Below are positions 9,302-26,252 of a stretch of DNA of 64,000 nucleotides, in pieces. Where the stretch lies: assembly GCF_051014685.1 (NCBI RefSeq), contig NW_027478886.1:310001-374000 (forward strand), written 5' to 3'. The notes beneath the pieces were generated by a model. It had not been told where the DNA came from. It saw only the letters and a program-made list of their open reading frames with translations, and did no database searches. Position 1 is the stretch's first letter. The number at the start of each line of letters is the position of its first letter. The translations under genes were made by a program, and so were the position numbers. This DNA comes from Ptiloglossa arizonensis. Taxonomy: Eukaryota > Arthropoda > Insecta > Hymenoptera > Colletidae.

Positions 9302-12300
9302 ACGCTATACGTTATACGTTATACGTTATACGTTATACGTTATACGTTATACGTTATACGTTATACGTTATACGTTATACGTTATACGTTATACGTTATA
9401 CGTTATACGTTATACGTTATACGTTATACGTTATACGTTATACGTTATACGTTATACGTTATACGTTATACGTTATACGTTATACGTTATACGTTATATA
9501 ATACTTTATACGTTATACGTTACACGTTACACGTTATACGTTATACGTCACACGTAATACGTTATACGTTACACGTTATACGTTATACGTTATACGTTAT
9601 ACGTTATACTTTATACGTCATACGTTATACGTTACACGTTATACGTCACACGTTATACGTTATACGTTACACGTTATACGTTATACGTTATACGTTATAC
9701 GTTATACGTTATACGTTATAGGTTAAACGTTATACGTTATACGTTATTAGTTATACGTTATACGTTATACGTTATATGTTACACGTTATACGTTATACGT
9801 TATACGTTATACGATATACGTTATACGTTACACGTTATACGTTATTCGTTATACGTTATACGTTATACGTTATACGTTATACGGAATACGTTATACGTTA
9901 TACGTTATACGTTATACGTTATACGTAATACGTTATACGTTATACGTTATACGTTATACGTTATACGTTATACGTTTTACGTTATACGTTATACGTTATA
10001 CGATATACGTTACACGTTATACGTTACACGTTACACGTTATACGTCACACGTTATACGTTATACGTTAGACGTTATACGTTATACGTTATACGTTATACG
10101 TTATACGTTATACGATATACGTTATACGTTATACGTTATACGTTATACGATATACGTTATACGTTATACGTTATACGTTATACGTTATACGTTATACGTT
10201 ATACGTTACACGTTACACGTTATACGTCACACGTTATACGTTATACGTTAGACGTTATACGTTATACGTTATACGTTATACGTTATTCGTTATACGTTAT
10301 ACGTTATACGTTATACGTTATACGTTATACGTAATACGTTATACGTTATACGTTATACGTTATACGTTATACGTTACACGTTATACGTTATACGTCACAC
10401 GTTATACGTTACACGTTATACGTTATACCTTATACGTTATACGTTATACGTTAAACGTTATACGTTATACGTTAAACGTTATACGTTATACGTTACACGT
10501 TATACGTTATACGTTACACGTTATACGTTATACGTTATACGTTATACGTTATACGTTACACGTTATACGTTATAAGTTATACGTTATACGTTACACCTTA
10601 TACGTTACACGTTAAACGTTACACGTTATACGTTACACGTTATACGTTACACGTTATACGTTACACGTTATACGTTACACGTTACACGTTACACGTTATA
10701 CGTTATATGTTATACGTTATACGTAATATGTAATACGTTATACCATTTACGTTATTCGTTATACGTTCTTCGTTATGCGTTGTACGTTATACGTTGTGCG
10801 TTATACGTTATACGTTATACGTGATACGTTACACGTTATACGTTACACGTTATACGTTACACGTTATACGTTACACGTTATACGTTACACGTTATACGTT
10901 ACACGTTATACGTTATACGTTATACGTTATACGTTATACGTTATTCGTTATACGTTATACGTTATACGTTATACGTTATACGGAATACGTTATACGTTAT
11001 ACGTTATACGTCATACGTTATACGTTATACGTTACACGTTATACGTTATATGTTATACGTTATACGTTATACGTTATACGTTATACGTTAAACGTTATAC
11101 GTTATACGTTATAAGTTATACGTTACACGTTATACGTTACATGTTATTCGTTACACGTTATACGTTACACGTTATACGTTATATGTTATACGTTATACGT
11201 AATATGTAATACGTTATACCATTTACGTTATTCGTTATACGTTCTTCGTTATGCGTTGTACGTTATACGTTGTGCGTTATACGTTATACGTTACACGTTA
11301 TACGTTACACGTTACACGTTATACGTCACACGTTATACGTTATACGTTAGACGTTATACGTTATACGTTATACGTTATACGTTATACGTTATACGCTATA
11401 CGTTATACGTTATACGTTATACGTTATACGTTATACGTTATACGTTATACGATATACGTTATACGTTATACGTTATACGTTATACGTTATACGTTATACG
11501 TTATACGTTATACGTTATACGTTATACGTTATACGTTATACGTTATACGTTATACGTTATACGTTATACGTTATATAATACTTTATACGTTATACGTTAC
11601 ACGTTACACGTTATACGTTATACGTCACACGTAATACGTTATACGTTACACGTTATACGTTATACGTTATACGTTATACGTTATACTTTATACGTCATAC
11701 GTTATACGTTACACGTTATACGTCACACGTTATACGTTATACGTTACACGTTATACGTTATACGTTATACGTTATACGTTATACGTTATACGTTATACGT
11801 TAAACGTTATACGTTATACGTTATTAGTTATACGTTATACGTTATACGTTATATGTTACACGTTATACGTTATACGTTATACGTTATACGATATACGTTA
11901 TACGTTACACGTTATACGTTATTCGTTATACGTTATACGTTATACGTTATACGTTATACGGAATACGTTATACGTTATACGTTATACGTCATACGTTATA
12001 CGTTACACGTTATACGTCACACGTTATACGTTATACGTTACACGTTATACGTTATATGTTATACGTTATACGTTATACGTTATACGTTAAACGTTATACG
12101 TTATACGTTATAAGTTATACGTTATACGTTATACGTTATACGTTACACGTTATACGTTATACTTTATACGTTATACGTTATACGTTATACGTTATACGTT
12201 ATACGTTATACGTTATACGTAATACGTTATACGTTATACGTTATACGTTATACGTTATACGTTATACGTTTTACGTTATACGTTATACGTTATACGATAT

Positions 12301-13273
12301 ACGTTACACGTTATACGTTACACGTTACACGTTATACGTCACACGTTATACGTTATACGTTATACGTTATACGTTATACGTTACACGTTATACGTTATAC
12401 GTCACACGTTATACGTTACACGTTATACGTTATACCTTATACGTTATACGTTATACGTTAAACGTTATACGTTATACGTTAAACGTTATACGTTATACGT
12501 TACACGTTATACGTTATACGTTACACGTTATACGTTATACGTTATACGTTATACGTTATACGTTACACGTTATACGTTATAAGTTATACGTTATACGTTA
12601 CACCTTATACGTTATACGTTATACGTTATACGTTATACGTTACACGTTATACGTTATACGTCACACGTTATACGTTACACGTTATACGTTATACCTTATA
12701 CGTTATACGTTATACGTTATACGTTATACGTTATACGTTAAACGTTATACGTTATACGTTACACGTTATACGTTATACGTCACACGTTATACGTTATACG
12801 TTATACGTTATACGTTATACGTTATACGTTATACGTTATACATTATACGTTATACGTTATACGTTATACGTTATACGTTATACGTTACACGTTATACGTT
12901 ACACGTTATACGTTACACGTTATACGTTATACCTTATACGTTATACGTTATACGTTATACGTTATACGTTATACGTTATACGTTAAACGTTATACGTTAT
13001 ACGTTACACGTTATACGTTATACGTTACACGTTATACGTTACACGTTATACGTCACACGTTATACGTTATACGTCATACGTTGTACGTAATACGTTATAC
13101 GTTATACGTTATACGTAATACGTTATACGTTATACGTTACACGTTATACGTTATACGTCACACGTTATACGTCACACGTTATACGTTATACGTTACACGT
13201 TATACGTTATACGTTATACGTTATACGTTACACGTTATACGTTATACGTTATACGTTATACGTTATACGTTAT
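9302..13273. repeat. 3972-bp tandem segmental duplication, unit 1
   Basis: The block matches 13274-17245 at a constant offset of 3972. Landmarks agree: ACGCTAT at 9302/13274, C joints 9498/13470 and 11575/15547, A boxes 10723/14695 and 11199/15171. The conceptual forward translations from 10775 to 13090 and 14747 to 17062 are identical. 3972 is not a multiple of 7, reflecting the internal register breaks. The transposon sits 85 bp left of this unit and is not duplicated. Confidence 0.85.
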
Positions 13274-16200
13274 ACGCTATACGTTATACGTTATACGTTA
13301 TACGTTATACGTTATACGTTATACGTTATACGTTATACGTTATACGTTATACGTTATACGTTATACGTTATACGTTATACGTTATACGTTATACGTTATA
13401 CGTTATACGTTATACGTTATACGTTATACGTTATACGTTATACGTTATACGTTATACGTTATACGTTATATAATACTTTATACGTTATACGTTACACGTT
13501 ACACGTTATACGTTATACGTCACACGTAATACGTTATACGTTACACGTTATACGTTATACGTTATACGTTATACGTTATACTTTATACGTCATACGTTAT
13601 ACGTTACACGTTATACGTCACACGTTATACGTTATACGTTACACGTTATACGTTATACGTTATACGTTATACGTTATACGTTATACGTTATAGGTTAAAC
13701 GTTATACGTTATACGTTATTAGTTATACGTTATACGTTATACGTTATATGTTACACGTTATACGTTATACGTTATACGTTATACGATATACGTTATACGT
13801 TACACGTTATACGTTATTCGTTATACGTTATACGTTATACGTTATACGTTATACGGAATACGTTATACGTTATACGTTATACGTTATACGTTATACGTAA
13901 TACGTTATACGTTATACGTTATACGTTATACGTTATACGTTATACGTTTTACGTTATACGTTATACGTTATACGATATACGTTACACGTTATACGTTACA
14001 CGTTACACGTTATACGTCACACGTTATACGTTATACGTTAGACGTTATACGTTATACGTTATACGTTATACGTTATACGTTATACGATATACGTTATACG
14101 TTATACGTTATACGTTATACGATATACGTTATACGTTATACGTTATACGTTATACGTTATACGTTATACGTTATACGTTACACGTTACACGTTATACGTC
14201 ACACGTTATACGTTATACGTTAGACGTTATACGTTATACGTTATACGTTATACGTTATTCGTTATACGTTATACGTTATACGTTATACGTTATACGTTAT
14301 ACGTAATACGTTATACGTTATACGTTATACGTTATACGTTATACGTTACACGTTATACGTTATACGTCACACGTTATACGTTACACGTTATACGTTATAC
14401 CTTATACGTTATACGTTATACGTTAAACGTTATACGTTATACGTTAAACGTTATACGTTATACGTTACACGTTATACGTTATACGTTACACGTTATACGT
14501 TATACGTTATACGTTATACGTTATACGTTACACGTTATACGTTATAAGTTATACGTTATACGTTACACCTTATACGTTACACGTTAAACGTTACACGTTA
14601 TACGTTACACGTTATACGTTACACGTTATACGTTACACGTTATACGTTACACGTTACACGTTACACGTTATACGTTATATGTTATACGTTATACGTAATA
14701 TGTAATACGTTATACCATTTACGTTATTCGTTATACGTTCTTCGTTATGCGTTGTACGTTATACGTTGTGCGTTATACGTTATACGTTATACGTGATACG
14801 TTACACGTTATACGTTACACGTTATACGTTACACGTTATACGTTACACGTTATACGTTACACGTTATACGTTACACGTTATACGTTATACGTTATACGTT
14901 ATACGTTATACGTTATTCGTTATACGTTATACGTTATACGTTATACGTTATACGGAATACGTTATACGTTATACGTTATACGTCATACGTTATACGTTAT
15001 ACGTTACACGTTATACGTTATATGTTATACGTTATACGTTATACGTTATACGTTATACGTTAAACGTTATACGTTATACGTTATAAGTTATACGTTACAC
15101 GTTATACGTTACATGTTATTCGTTACACGTTATACGTTACACGTTATACGTTATATGTTATACGTTATACGTAATATGTAATACGTTATACCATTTACGT
15201 TATTCGTTATACGTTCTTCGTTATGCGTTGTACGTTATACGTTGTGCGTTATACGTTATACGTTACACGTTATACGTTACACGTTACACGTTATACGTCA
15301 CACGTTATACGTTATACGTTAGACGTTATACGTTATACGTTATACGTTATACGTTATACGTTATACGCTATACGTTATACGTTATACGTTATACGTTATA
15401 CGTTATACGTTATACGTTATACGATATACGTTATACGTTATACGTTATACGTTATACGTTATACGTTATACGTTATACGTTATACGTTATACGTTATACG
15501 TTATACGTTATACGTTATACGTTATACGTTATACGTTATACGTTATATAATACTTTATACGTTATACGTTACACGTTACACGTTATACGTTATACGTCAC
15601 ACGTAATACGTTATACGTTACACGTTATACGTTATACGTTATACGTTATACGTTATACTTTATACGTCATACGTTATACGTTACACGTTATACGTCACAC
15701 GTTATACGTTATACGTTACACGTTATACGTTATACGTTATACGTTATACGTTATACGTTATACGTTATACGTTAAACGTTATACGTTATACGTTATTAGT
15801 TATACGTTATACGTTATACGTTATATGTTACACGTTATACGTTATACGTTATACGTTATACGATATACGTTATACGTTACACGTTATACGTTATTCGTTA
15901 TACGTTATACGTTATACGTTATACGTTATACGGAATACGTTATACGTTATACGTTATACGTCATACGTTATACGTTACACGTTATACGTCACACGTTATA
16001 CGTTATACGTTACACGTTATACGTTATATGTTATACGTTATACGTTATACGTTATACGTTAAACGTTATACGTTATACGTTATAAGTTATACGTTATACG
16101 TTATACGTTATACGTTACACGTTATACGTTATACTTTATACGTTATACGTTATACGTTATACGTTATACGTTATACGTTATACGTTATACGTAATACGTT

Positions 16201-17245
16201 ATACGTTATACGTTATACGTTATACGTTATACGTTATACGTTTTACGTTATACGTTATACGTTATACGATATACGTTACACGTTATACGTTACACGTTAC
16301 ACGTTATACGTCACACGTTATACGTTATACGTTATACGTTATACGTTATACGTTACACGTTATACGTTATACGTCACACGTTATACGTTACACGTTATAC
16401 GTTATACCTTATACGTTATACGTTATACGTTAAACGTTATACGTTATACGTTAAACGTTATACGTTATACGTTACACGTTATACGTTATACGTTACACGT
16501 TATACGTTATACGTTATACGTTATACGTTATACGTTACACGTTATACGTTATAAGTTATACGTTATACGTTACACCTTATACGTTATACGTTATACGTTA
16601 TACGTTATACGTTACACGTTATACGTTATACGTCACACGTTATACGTTACACGTTATACGTTATACCTTATACGTTATACGTTATACGTTATACGTTATA
16701 CGTTATACGTTAAACGTTATACGTTATACGTTACACGTTATACGTTATACGTCACACGTTATACGTTATACGTTATACGTTATACGTTATACGTTATACG
16801 TTATACGTTATACATTATACGTTATACGTTATACGTTATACGTTATACGTTATACGTTACACGTTATACGTTACACGTTATACGTTACACGTTATACGTT
16901 ATACCTTATACGTTATACGTTATACGTTATACGTTATACGTTATACGTTATACGTTAAACGTTATACGTTATACGTTACACGTTATACGTTATACGTTAC
17001 ACGTTATACGTTACACGTTATACGTCACACGTTATACGTTATACGTCATACGTTGTACGTAATACGTTATACGTTATACGTTATACGTAATACGTTATAC
17101 GTTATACGTTACACGTTATACGTTATACGTCACACGTTATACGTCACACGTTATACGTTATACGTTACACGTTATACGTTATACGTTATACGTTATACGT
17201 TACACGTTATACGTTATACGTTATACGTTATACGTTATACGTTAT
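13274..17245. repeat. 3972-bp tandem segmental duplication, unit 2
   Basis: Second unit, directly abutting the first. The copies diverge right after, where 13274 reads ACGCTAT but 17246 reads ACGTTAT. Near identity indicates a recent unequal exchange or replication-based duplication. Confidence 0.85.
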
Positions 17246-20200
17246 ACGTTATACGTTATACGTTATACGTTATACGTTATACGTTATACGTTACACGTTA
17301 TACGTTATACGTTACACGTTATACGTTATACGTTATACGTTATACGTTATACGTTATACGTCATAGCTTACACGATACACGTTATACGTCATACGTTATA
17401 CGTTACACGTTATACGTCACACGATATACGTTATACGTTACACGTTATACGTTATACGTTATACCTTATACGTTATACGTTATACGTTATACGTTATACG
17501 TTATACGTTAAACGTTATACGTTATACGTTACACGTTATACGTTATACGTTACACGTTATACGTTATACGTTATACGTTATACGTTATACGTTATACGTT
17601 ATAAGTTATACGTTATACGTTATACGTTATACGTTACACGTTATACGTTATACTTTATACGTTATACGTTATACGTTATACGTTATACGTTATACGTTAT
17701 ACGTTATACGTAATACGTTGTACGTAATACGTTATACGTTATACGTTATACGTAATACGTTATACGTTATACGTTATACGTTATACGTTATACGTTATAC
17801 GTTATACGTTATACGTTATACGTTATACGTTATACGTTACACGTTATACGTTACACGTTATACGTTACACGTTATAAGTTATACGTTATACGTTATACGT
17901 TATACGTTATACGTTATACGTTATACGTTATACGTTATACGTTACACGTTATACGTTATACGTCACACGTTATACGTTATACGTCATACGTTGTACGTAA
18001 TACGTTATACGTTATACGTTATACGTAATACGTTATACGTTATACGTTACACGTTATACGTTATACGTCACACGTTATACGTCACACGTTATACGTTATA
18101 CGTTACACGTTATACGTTATACGTTATACGTTATACGTTACACGTTATACGTTATACGTTATACGTTATACGTTATACGTTATACGTTATACGTTATACG
18201 TTATACGTTATACGTTATACGTTATACGTTACACGTTATACGTTATACGTTACACGTTATACGTTATACGTTATACGTTATACGTTATACGTTATACGTC
18301 ATAGCTTACACGATACACGTTATACGTCATACGTTATACGTTACACGTTATACGTCACACGATATACGTTATACGTTACACGTTATACGTTATACGTTAT
18401 ACCTTATACGTTATACGTTATACGTTATACGTTATACGTTATACGTTAAACGTTATACGTTATACGTTACACGTTATACGTTATACGTTACACGTTATAC
18501 GTTATACGTTATACGTTATACGTTATACGTTATACGTTATACGTTATACATTATACGTTATACGTTATACGTTATACGTTATACGTTATACGTTACACGT
18601 TATACGTTACACGTTATACGTTACACGTTATACGTTATACCTTATACGTTATACGTTATACGTTATACGTTATACGTTATACGTTATACGTTAAACGTTA
18701 TACGTTATACGTTACACGTTATACGTTATACGTTACACGTTATACGTTACACGTTATACGTTATACGTTATACGTTATACGTTATACGTTATACGTTATA
18801 CGTTACACGTTATACGTTATACCTTATACGTTATACGTTATACGTTATACGTTATACGTTAAACGTTATACGTTATACGTTATACGTTAAACGTTATACG
18901 TTATACGTTACACGTTATACGTTATACGTTACACGTTATACGTTATACGATATACGTTATACGTTATACGTTAAACGTTATACGTTATACGTTATACGTT
19001 AAACGTTATACGTTATACGTTACACGTTATACGTTATACGTTACACGTTCTACGTTATACGTTATACGTTATACGTTATACGTTATACGTCATAGCTTAC
19101 ACGATACACGTTATGCGTCATACGTTATACGTTACACGTTATACGTCACACGTTATACGTTATACGTTACACGTTATACGTTATACCTTATACGTTATAC
19201 GTTATACGTTATACGTTATACGTTAAACGTTATACGTTATACGTCACACGTTATACGTTATACGTTACACGTTATACGTTATACGTTATACGTTATAAGT
19301 TATACGTTATACGTTATACGTTATACGTTATACGTTATACGTTATACGTTATACGTTATACGTTATACGTTACACGTTATACGTTACACGTTATACGTTA
19401 CACGTTATACGTTACACGTTATACGTTACACGTTATACGTTACACGTTATACGTTACACGTTATACGTTACACGTTATACGTTACACGTTATACGTTACA
19501 CGTTATACGTTATACGTTATACGTTATACGTAATATGTAATACGTTATACCATTTACGTTATTCGTTATACGTTCTTCGTTATGCGTTGCACGTTATACG
19601 TTGTGCGTTATACGTTATACGTTATACGTGATACGTTACACGTTATACGTTACACGTTATACGTTACACGTTATACGTTACACGTTATACGCTACACGTT
19701 ATACGTTACACGTTATACGTTATACGTTATACGTTATACGCTATACGTTATACGTTATTCGTTATACGTTATACGTTATACGTTATACGTTATACGTTAT
19801 ACGGAATACGTTATACGTTATACGTTACACGTTATACGTTATACGTTATACGTTATACGTTATACGTTACACGTTATACGTTACACGTTATACGTTACAC
19901 GTTATACGTTACACGTTATACGTTATATGTTATACGTTATACGTAATATGTAATACGTTATACCATTTACGTTATTCGTTATACGTTCTTCGTTATGCGT
20001 TGCACGTTATACGTTATGCGTTATACGTTATACGTTACACGTTATACGTTACACGTTACACGTTATACGTCACACGTTATACGTTATACGTTAGACGTTA
20101 TACGTTATACGTTATACGTTATACGTTATACGTTATACGTTATACGTTATACGTTATACGTTATACGTTATACGTTATACGTTATACGTTATACGTTATA

Positions 20201-23200
20201 CGTTATACGTTATACGTTATACGTTATACGTTATACGTTATACGTTATACGTTATACGTTATACGTTATACGTTATACGTTATACGTTATACGTTATGCG
20301 TCATAGCTTACACGATACACGTTATGCGTCATACGTTATACGTTACACGTTATACGTCACACGTTATACGTTATACGTTACACGTTATATGTTATACCTT
20401 ATACGTTATACGTTATACGTTATACGTTATACGTTAAACGTTATACGTTATACGTCACACGTTATACGTTATACGTTACACGTTATACGTTATACGTTAT
20501 ACGTTATAAGTTATACGTTATACGTTATACGTTATACGTTATACGTTATACGTTATACGTTATACGTTATACGTTATACGTTATACGTTATACGTTATAC
20601 GTTACACGTTATACGTTATACGTTACACGTTATACGTTATACGTTATACGTTATACGTTATACGTCATAGCTTACACGATACACGTTATACGTCATACGT
20701 TATACGTTACACGTTGTTCGTCACACGTTATACGTTATACGTTACACGTTACACGTTATACGTTATACGTTATACCTTATACGTTATACGTTATACGTTA
20801 TACGTTATACGTTATACGTTAAACGTTATACGTTATACGTTACACGTTATACGTTATACGTTACACGTTATACGTTATACGTTATACGTTATACGTTATA
20901 CGTTATACGTTATACGTTATACGTTAAACGTTATACGTTATACGTTATACGTTATACGTTATACGTTATACGTAACACGTTATACGTTACACGTTATACG
21001 TTACACGTTATACGTTATACCTTATACGTTATACGTTATACGTTATACGTTATACGTTAAACGTTATACGTTATACGTTACACGTTATACGTTATACGTT
21101 ACACGTTATACGTTATACGTTATACGTTATACGTTATACGTCATAGCTTACACGATACACGTTATACGTCATACGTTATACGTTACACGTTATACGTCAC
21201 ACGTTATACGTTATACGTTACACGTTATACGTTATACGTTATTCGTTATACGTTATACGTTATACGTTATACGTTACACGTTATACGTTATATGTTATAC
21301 GTTATACGTTATACGTTATACGTTATACGTTAAACGTTATACGTTATACGTTATAAGTTATACGTTACACGTTATACGTTACATGTTATTCGTTACACGT
21401 TATACGTTACACGTTATACGTTATATGTTATACGTTATACGTAATATGTAATACGTTATACCATTTACGTTATTCGTTATACGTTCTTCGTTATGCGTTG
21501 TACGTTATACGTTGTGCGTTATACGTTATACGTTACACGTTATACGTTACACGTTACACGTTATACGTCACACGTTATACGTTATACGTTAGACGTTATA
21601 CGTTATACGTTATACGTTATACGTTATACGTTATACGCTATACGTTATACGTTATACGTTATACGTTATATGTTATACGTTATACGTTATACGTTATACG
21701 TTAAACGTTATACGTTATACGTTATAAGTTATACGTTATACGTTATACGTTATACGTCACACATTATACGTTATACGTTAGACGTTATACGTTATACGTT
21801 ATACGTTATACGTTATTCGTTATACGTTATACGTTATACGTTATACGTTATACGTTATACGTAATACGTTATACGTTATACGTTATACGTTATACGTTAT
21901 ACGTTACACGTTATACGTTATACGTCACACGTTATACGTTACACGTTATACGTTATACCTTATACGTTATACGTTATACGTTAAACGTTATACGTTATAC
22001 GTTAAACGTTATACGTTATACGTTACACGTTATACGTTATACGTTACACGTTATACGTTATACGTTATACGTTATACGTTATACGTTACACGTTATACGT
22101 TATAAGTTATACGTTATACGTTACACCTTATACGTTATACGTTATACGTTATACGTTATACGTTACACGTTATACGTTATACGTCACACGTTATACGTTA
22201 CACGTTATACGTTATACCTTATACGTTATACGTTATACGTTATACGTTATACGTTATACGTTATACGTTAAACGTTATACGTTATACGTTACACGTTATA
22301 CGTTATACGTCACACGTTATACGTTATACGTCATACGTTGTACGTAATACGTTATACGTTATACGTTATACGTAATACGTTATACGTTATACGTTATACG
22401 TTATACGTTATACGTTATACGTTATACGTTATACGTTATACGTTATACGTTATACGTTATACGTTATACGTTACACGTTATACGTTACACGTTATACGTT
22501 ACACGTTATAAGTTATACGTTATACGTTATACGTTATACGTTATACGTTATACGTTATACGTTATACGTTACACGTTATACGTTATACGTCACACGTTAT
22601 ACGTTATACGTCATACGTTGTACGTAATACGTTATACGTTATACGTTATACGTAATACGTTATACGTTATACGTTACACGTTATACGTTATACGTCACAC
22701 GTTATACGTCACACGTTATACGTTATACGTTACACGTTATACGTTATACGTTATACGTTATACGTTACACGTTATACGTTATACGTTATACGTTATACGT
22801 TATACGTTATACGTTATACGTTATACGTTATACGTTATACGTTATACGTTATACGTTACACGTTATACGTTATACGTTACACGTTATACGTTATACGTTA
22901 TACGTTAAACGTTATACGTTATACGTTACACGTTATACGTTATACGTTACACGTTATACGTTATACGTTATACGTTATACGTTATACGTTAAACGTTATA
23001 CGTTATACGTTATACGTTAAACGTTATACGTTATACGTTACACGTTATACGTTATACGTTACACGTTATACGTTATACGTTATACGTTATACGTTATACG
23101 TTATACGTCATAGCTTACACGATACACGTTATGCGTCATACGTTATACGTTACACGTTATACGTCACACGTTATACGTTATACGTTACACGTTATACGTT

Positions 23201-25874
23201 ATACCTTATACGTTATACGTTATACGTTATACGTTATACGTTAAACGTTATACGTTATACGTCACACGTTATACGTTATACGTTACACGTTATACGTTAT
23301 ACGTTATACGTTATAAGTTATACGTTATACGTTATACGTTATACGTTATACGTTATACGTTATACGTTATACGTTACACGTTATACGTTACACGTTATAC
23401 GTTACACGTTATACGTTACACGTTATACGTTACACGTTATACGTTACACGTTATACGTTACACGTTATACGTTACACGTTATACGTTACACGTTATACGT
23501 TACACGTTATACGTTACACGTTATACGTTACACGTTATACGTTATACGTTATACGTTATACGTAATATGTAATACGTTATACCATTTACGTTATTCGTTA
23601 TACGTTCTTCGTTATGCGTTGTACGTTATACGTTGTGCGTTATACGTTATACGTTATACGTGATACGTTACACGTTATACGTTACACGTTATACGTTATA
23701 CGTTATACGTTATACGTTATACGTCATAGCTTACACGATACACGTTATACGTCATACGTTATACGTTACACGTTATACGTCACACGTTATACGTTATACG
23801 TTACACGTTATACGTTATACCTTATACGTTATACGTTATACGTTATACGTTATACGTTAAACGTTATACGTTATACGTTACACGTTATACGTTATACGTT
23901 ACACGTTATACGTTATACGTTATACGTTATACGTTATACGTTATACGTCATACGTTATACGTTATACGTTATACGTTATACGTTATACGTTATACGTTAT
24001 ACGTTATACGTTATACGTTACACGTTATACGTTACACCTTATACGTTACACGTTAAACGTTACACGTTATACGTTACACGTTATACGTTACACGTTATAC
24101 GTTACACGTTATACGTCACACGTTACACGTTACACGTTATACGTTATATGTTATACGTTATACGTAATATGTAATACGTTATACCATTCACGTTATTCGT
24201 TATACGTTCTTCGTTATGCGTTGTACGTTATACGTTGTGCGTTATACGTTATACGTTATACGTGATACGTTACACGTTATACGTTACACGTTATACGTTA
24301 CACGTTATACGTTACACGTTATACGTTACACGTTATACGTTATACGTTATACGTTATACGTTATACGTTATACGTTATACGTTACACGTTATACGTTACA
24401 CGTTATACGTTATATGTTATACGTTATACGTAATATGTAATACGTTATACCATTTACGTTATTCGTTATACGTTCTTCGTTATGCGTTGTACGTTATACG
24501 TTGTGCGTTATACGTTATACGTTACACGTTATACGTTACACGTTACACGTTATACGTCACACGTTATACGTTATACGTTAGACGTTATACGTTATACGTT
24601 ATACGTTATACGTTATACGTTATACGTTATACGCTATACGTTATACGTTATACGTTATACGTTATACGTTATACGTTATACGTTATACGTTATACGTTAT
24701 ACGTTATACGTTATACGTTATACGTTATACGTTATACGTTATACGTTATACGTTATACGTTATACGTTATACGTTATACGTTATATAATACTTTATACGT
24801 TATACGTTACACGTTACACGATATACGTTATACGTCACACGTAATACGTTATACGTTACACGTTAAACGTTATACGTTATACGTTATACGTTATACGTTA
24901 TACGTTATACGTCATACGTTATACGTTACACGTTATACGTCACACGTTATACGTTATACGTTACACGTTATACGTTATACGTTATACGTTATACGTTATA
25001 CGTTATACGTTATACGTTAAACGTTATACGTTATACGTTATTAGTTATACGTTATACGTTATACGTTATATGTTACACGTTATACGTTATACGTTATACG
25101 TTATACGTTATACGTTATACGTTACACGTTATACGTTATACCTTATACGTTATACGTTATACGTTATACGTTACACGTTATACGTTACACGTTATACGTT
25201 ACACGTTATACGTTACACGTTATACGTTACACGTTATACGTTACACGTTATACGTTACACGTTATACGTTACACGTTATACGTTACACGTTATACGTTAT
25301 ACGTTATACGTTATACCTAATATGTAATACGTTATACCATTTACGTTATTCGTTATACGTTCTTCGTTATGCGTTGTACGTCATACGTTGTGCGTTATAC
25401 GTTATACGTTATACGTGATACGTTACACGTTATACGTTACACGTTATACGTTACACGTTATACGTTACACGTTATACGTTACACGTTATACGTTACACGT
25501 TATACGTTATACGTTATACGTTATACGCTATACGTTATACGTTATTCGTTATACGTTATACGTTATACGTTATACGTTATACGGAATACGTTATACGTTA
25601 TACGTTACACGTTATACGTTATACGTTATACGTTATACGTTATACGTTACACGTTATACGTTACACGTTATACGTTACACGTTATACGTTACACGTTATA
25701 CGTTATATGTTATACGTTATACGTAATATGTAATACGTTATACCATTTACGTTATTCGTTATACGTTCTTCGTTACGCGTTGCACGTTATACGTTGTGCG
25801 TTATACGTTATACGTTACACGTTATACGTTACACGTTACACGTTATACGTCACACGTTATACGTTATACGTTAG

Positions 25875-26189
25875 ACGTTATACGTTATACGTTATACGTT
25901 ATACGTTATACGTTATACGTTATACGTTATACGTTATACGTTATACGTTATACGTTATACGTTATACGTTATACGTTATACGTTATACGTTATACGTTAT
26001 ACGTTATACGTTATACGTTATACGTTATACGTTATACGTTATACGTTATACGTTATACGTTATACGTTATACGTTATACGTTATACGTTATACGTTATAC
26101 GTTATACGTTATACGTTATACGTTATACGTTATACGTTATACGTTATACGTTATACGTTATACGTTATACGTTATACGTTATACGTTAT
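25875..26189 (+). repeat. Longest homogeneous ACGTTAT tract, 45 units
   Basis: 315 bp of perfect heptamer between a GTTAGACG heptad and the C joint at 26190. Homologous tracts before other C joints are shorter: 32 units at 2960-3183, 29 at 5086-5288, and 27 at 9309-9497 and 13281-13469. Confidence 0.88.
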
Positions 26190-26252
26190 ATAATACTTTA
26201 TACGTTATACGTTACACGTTACACGTTATACGTTATACGTCACACGTAATAC

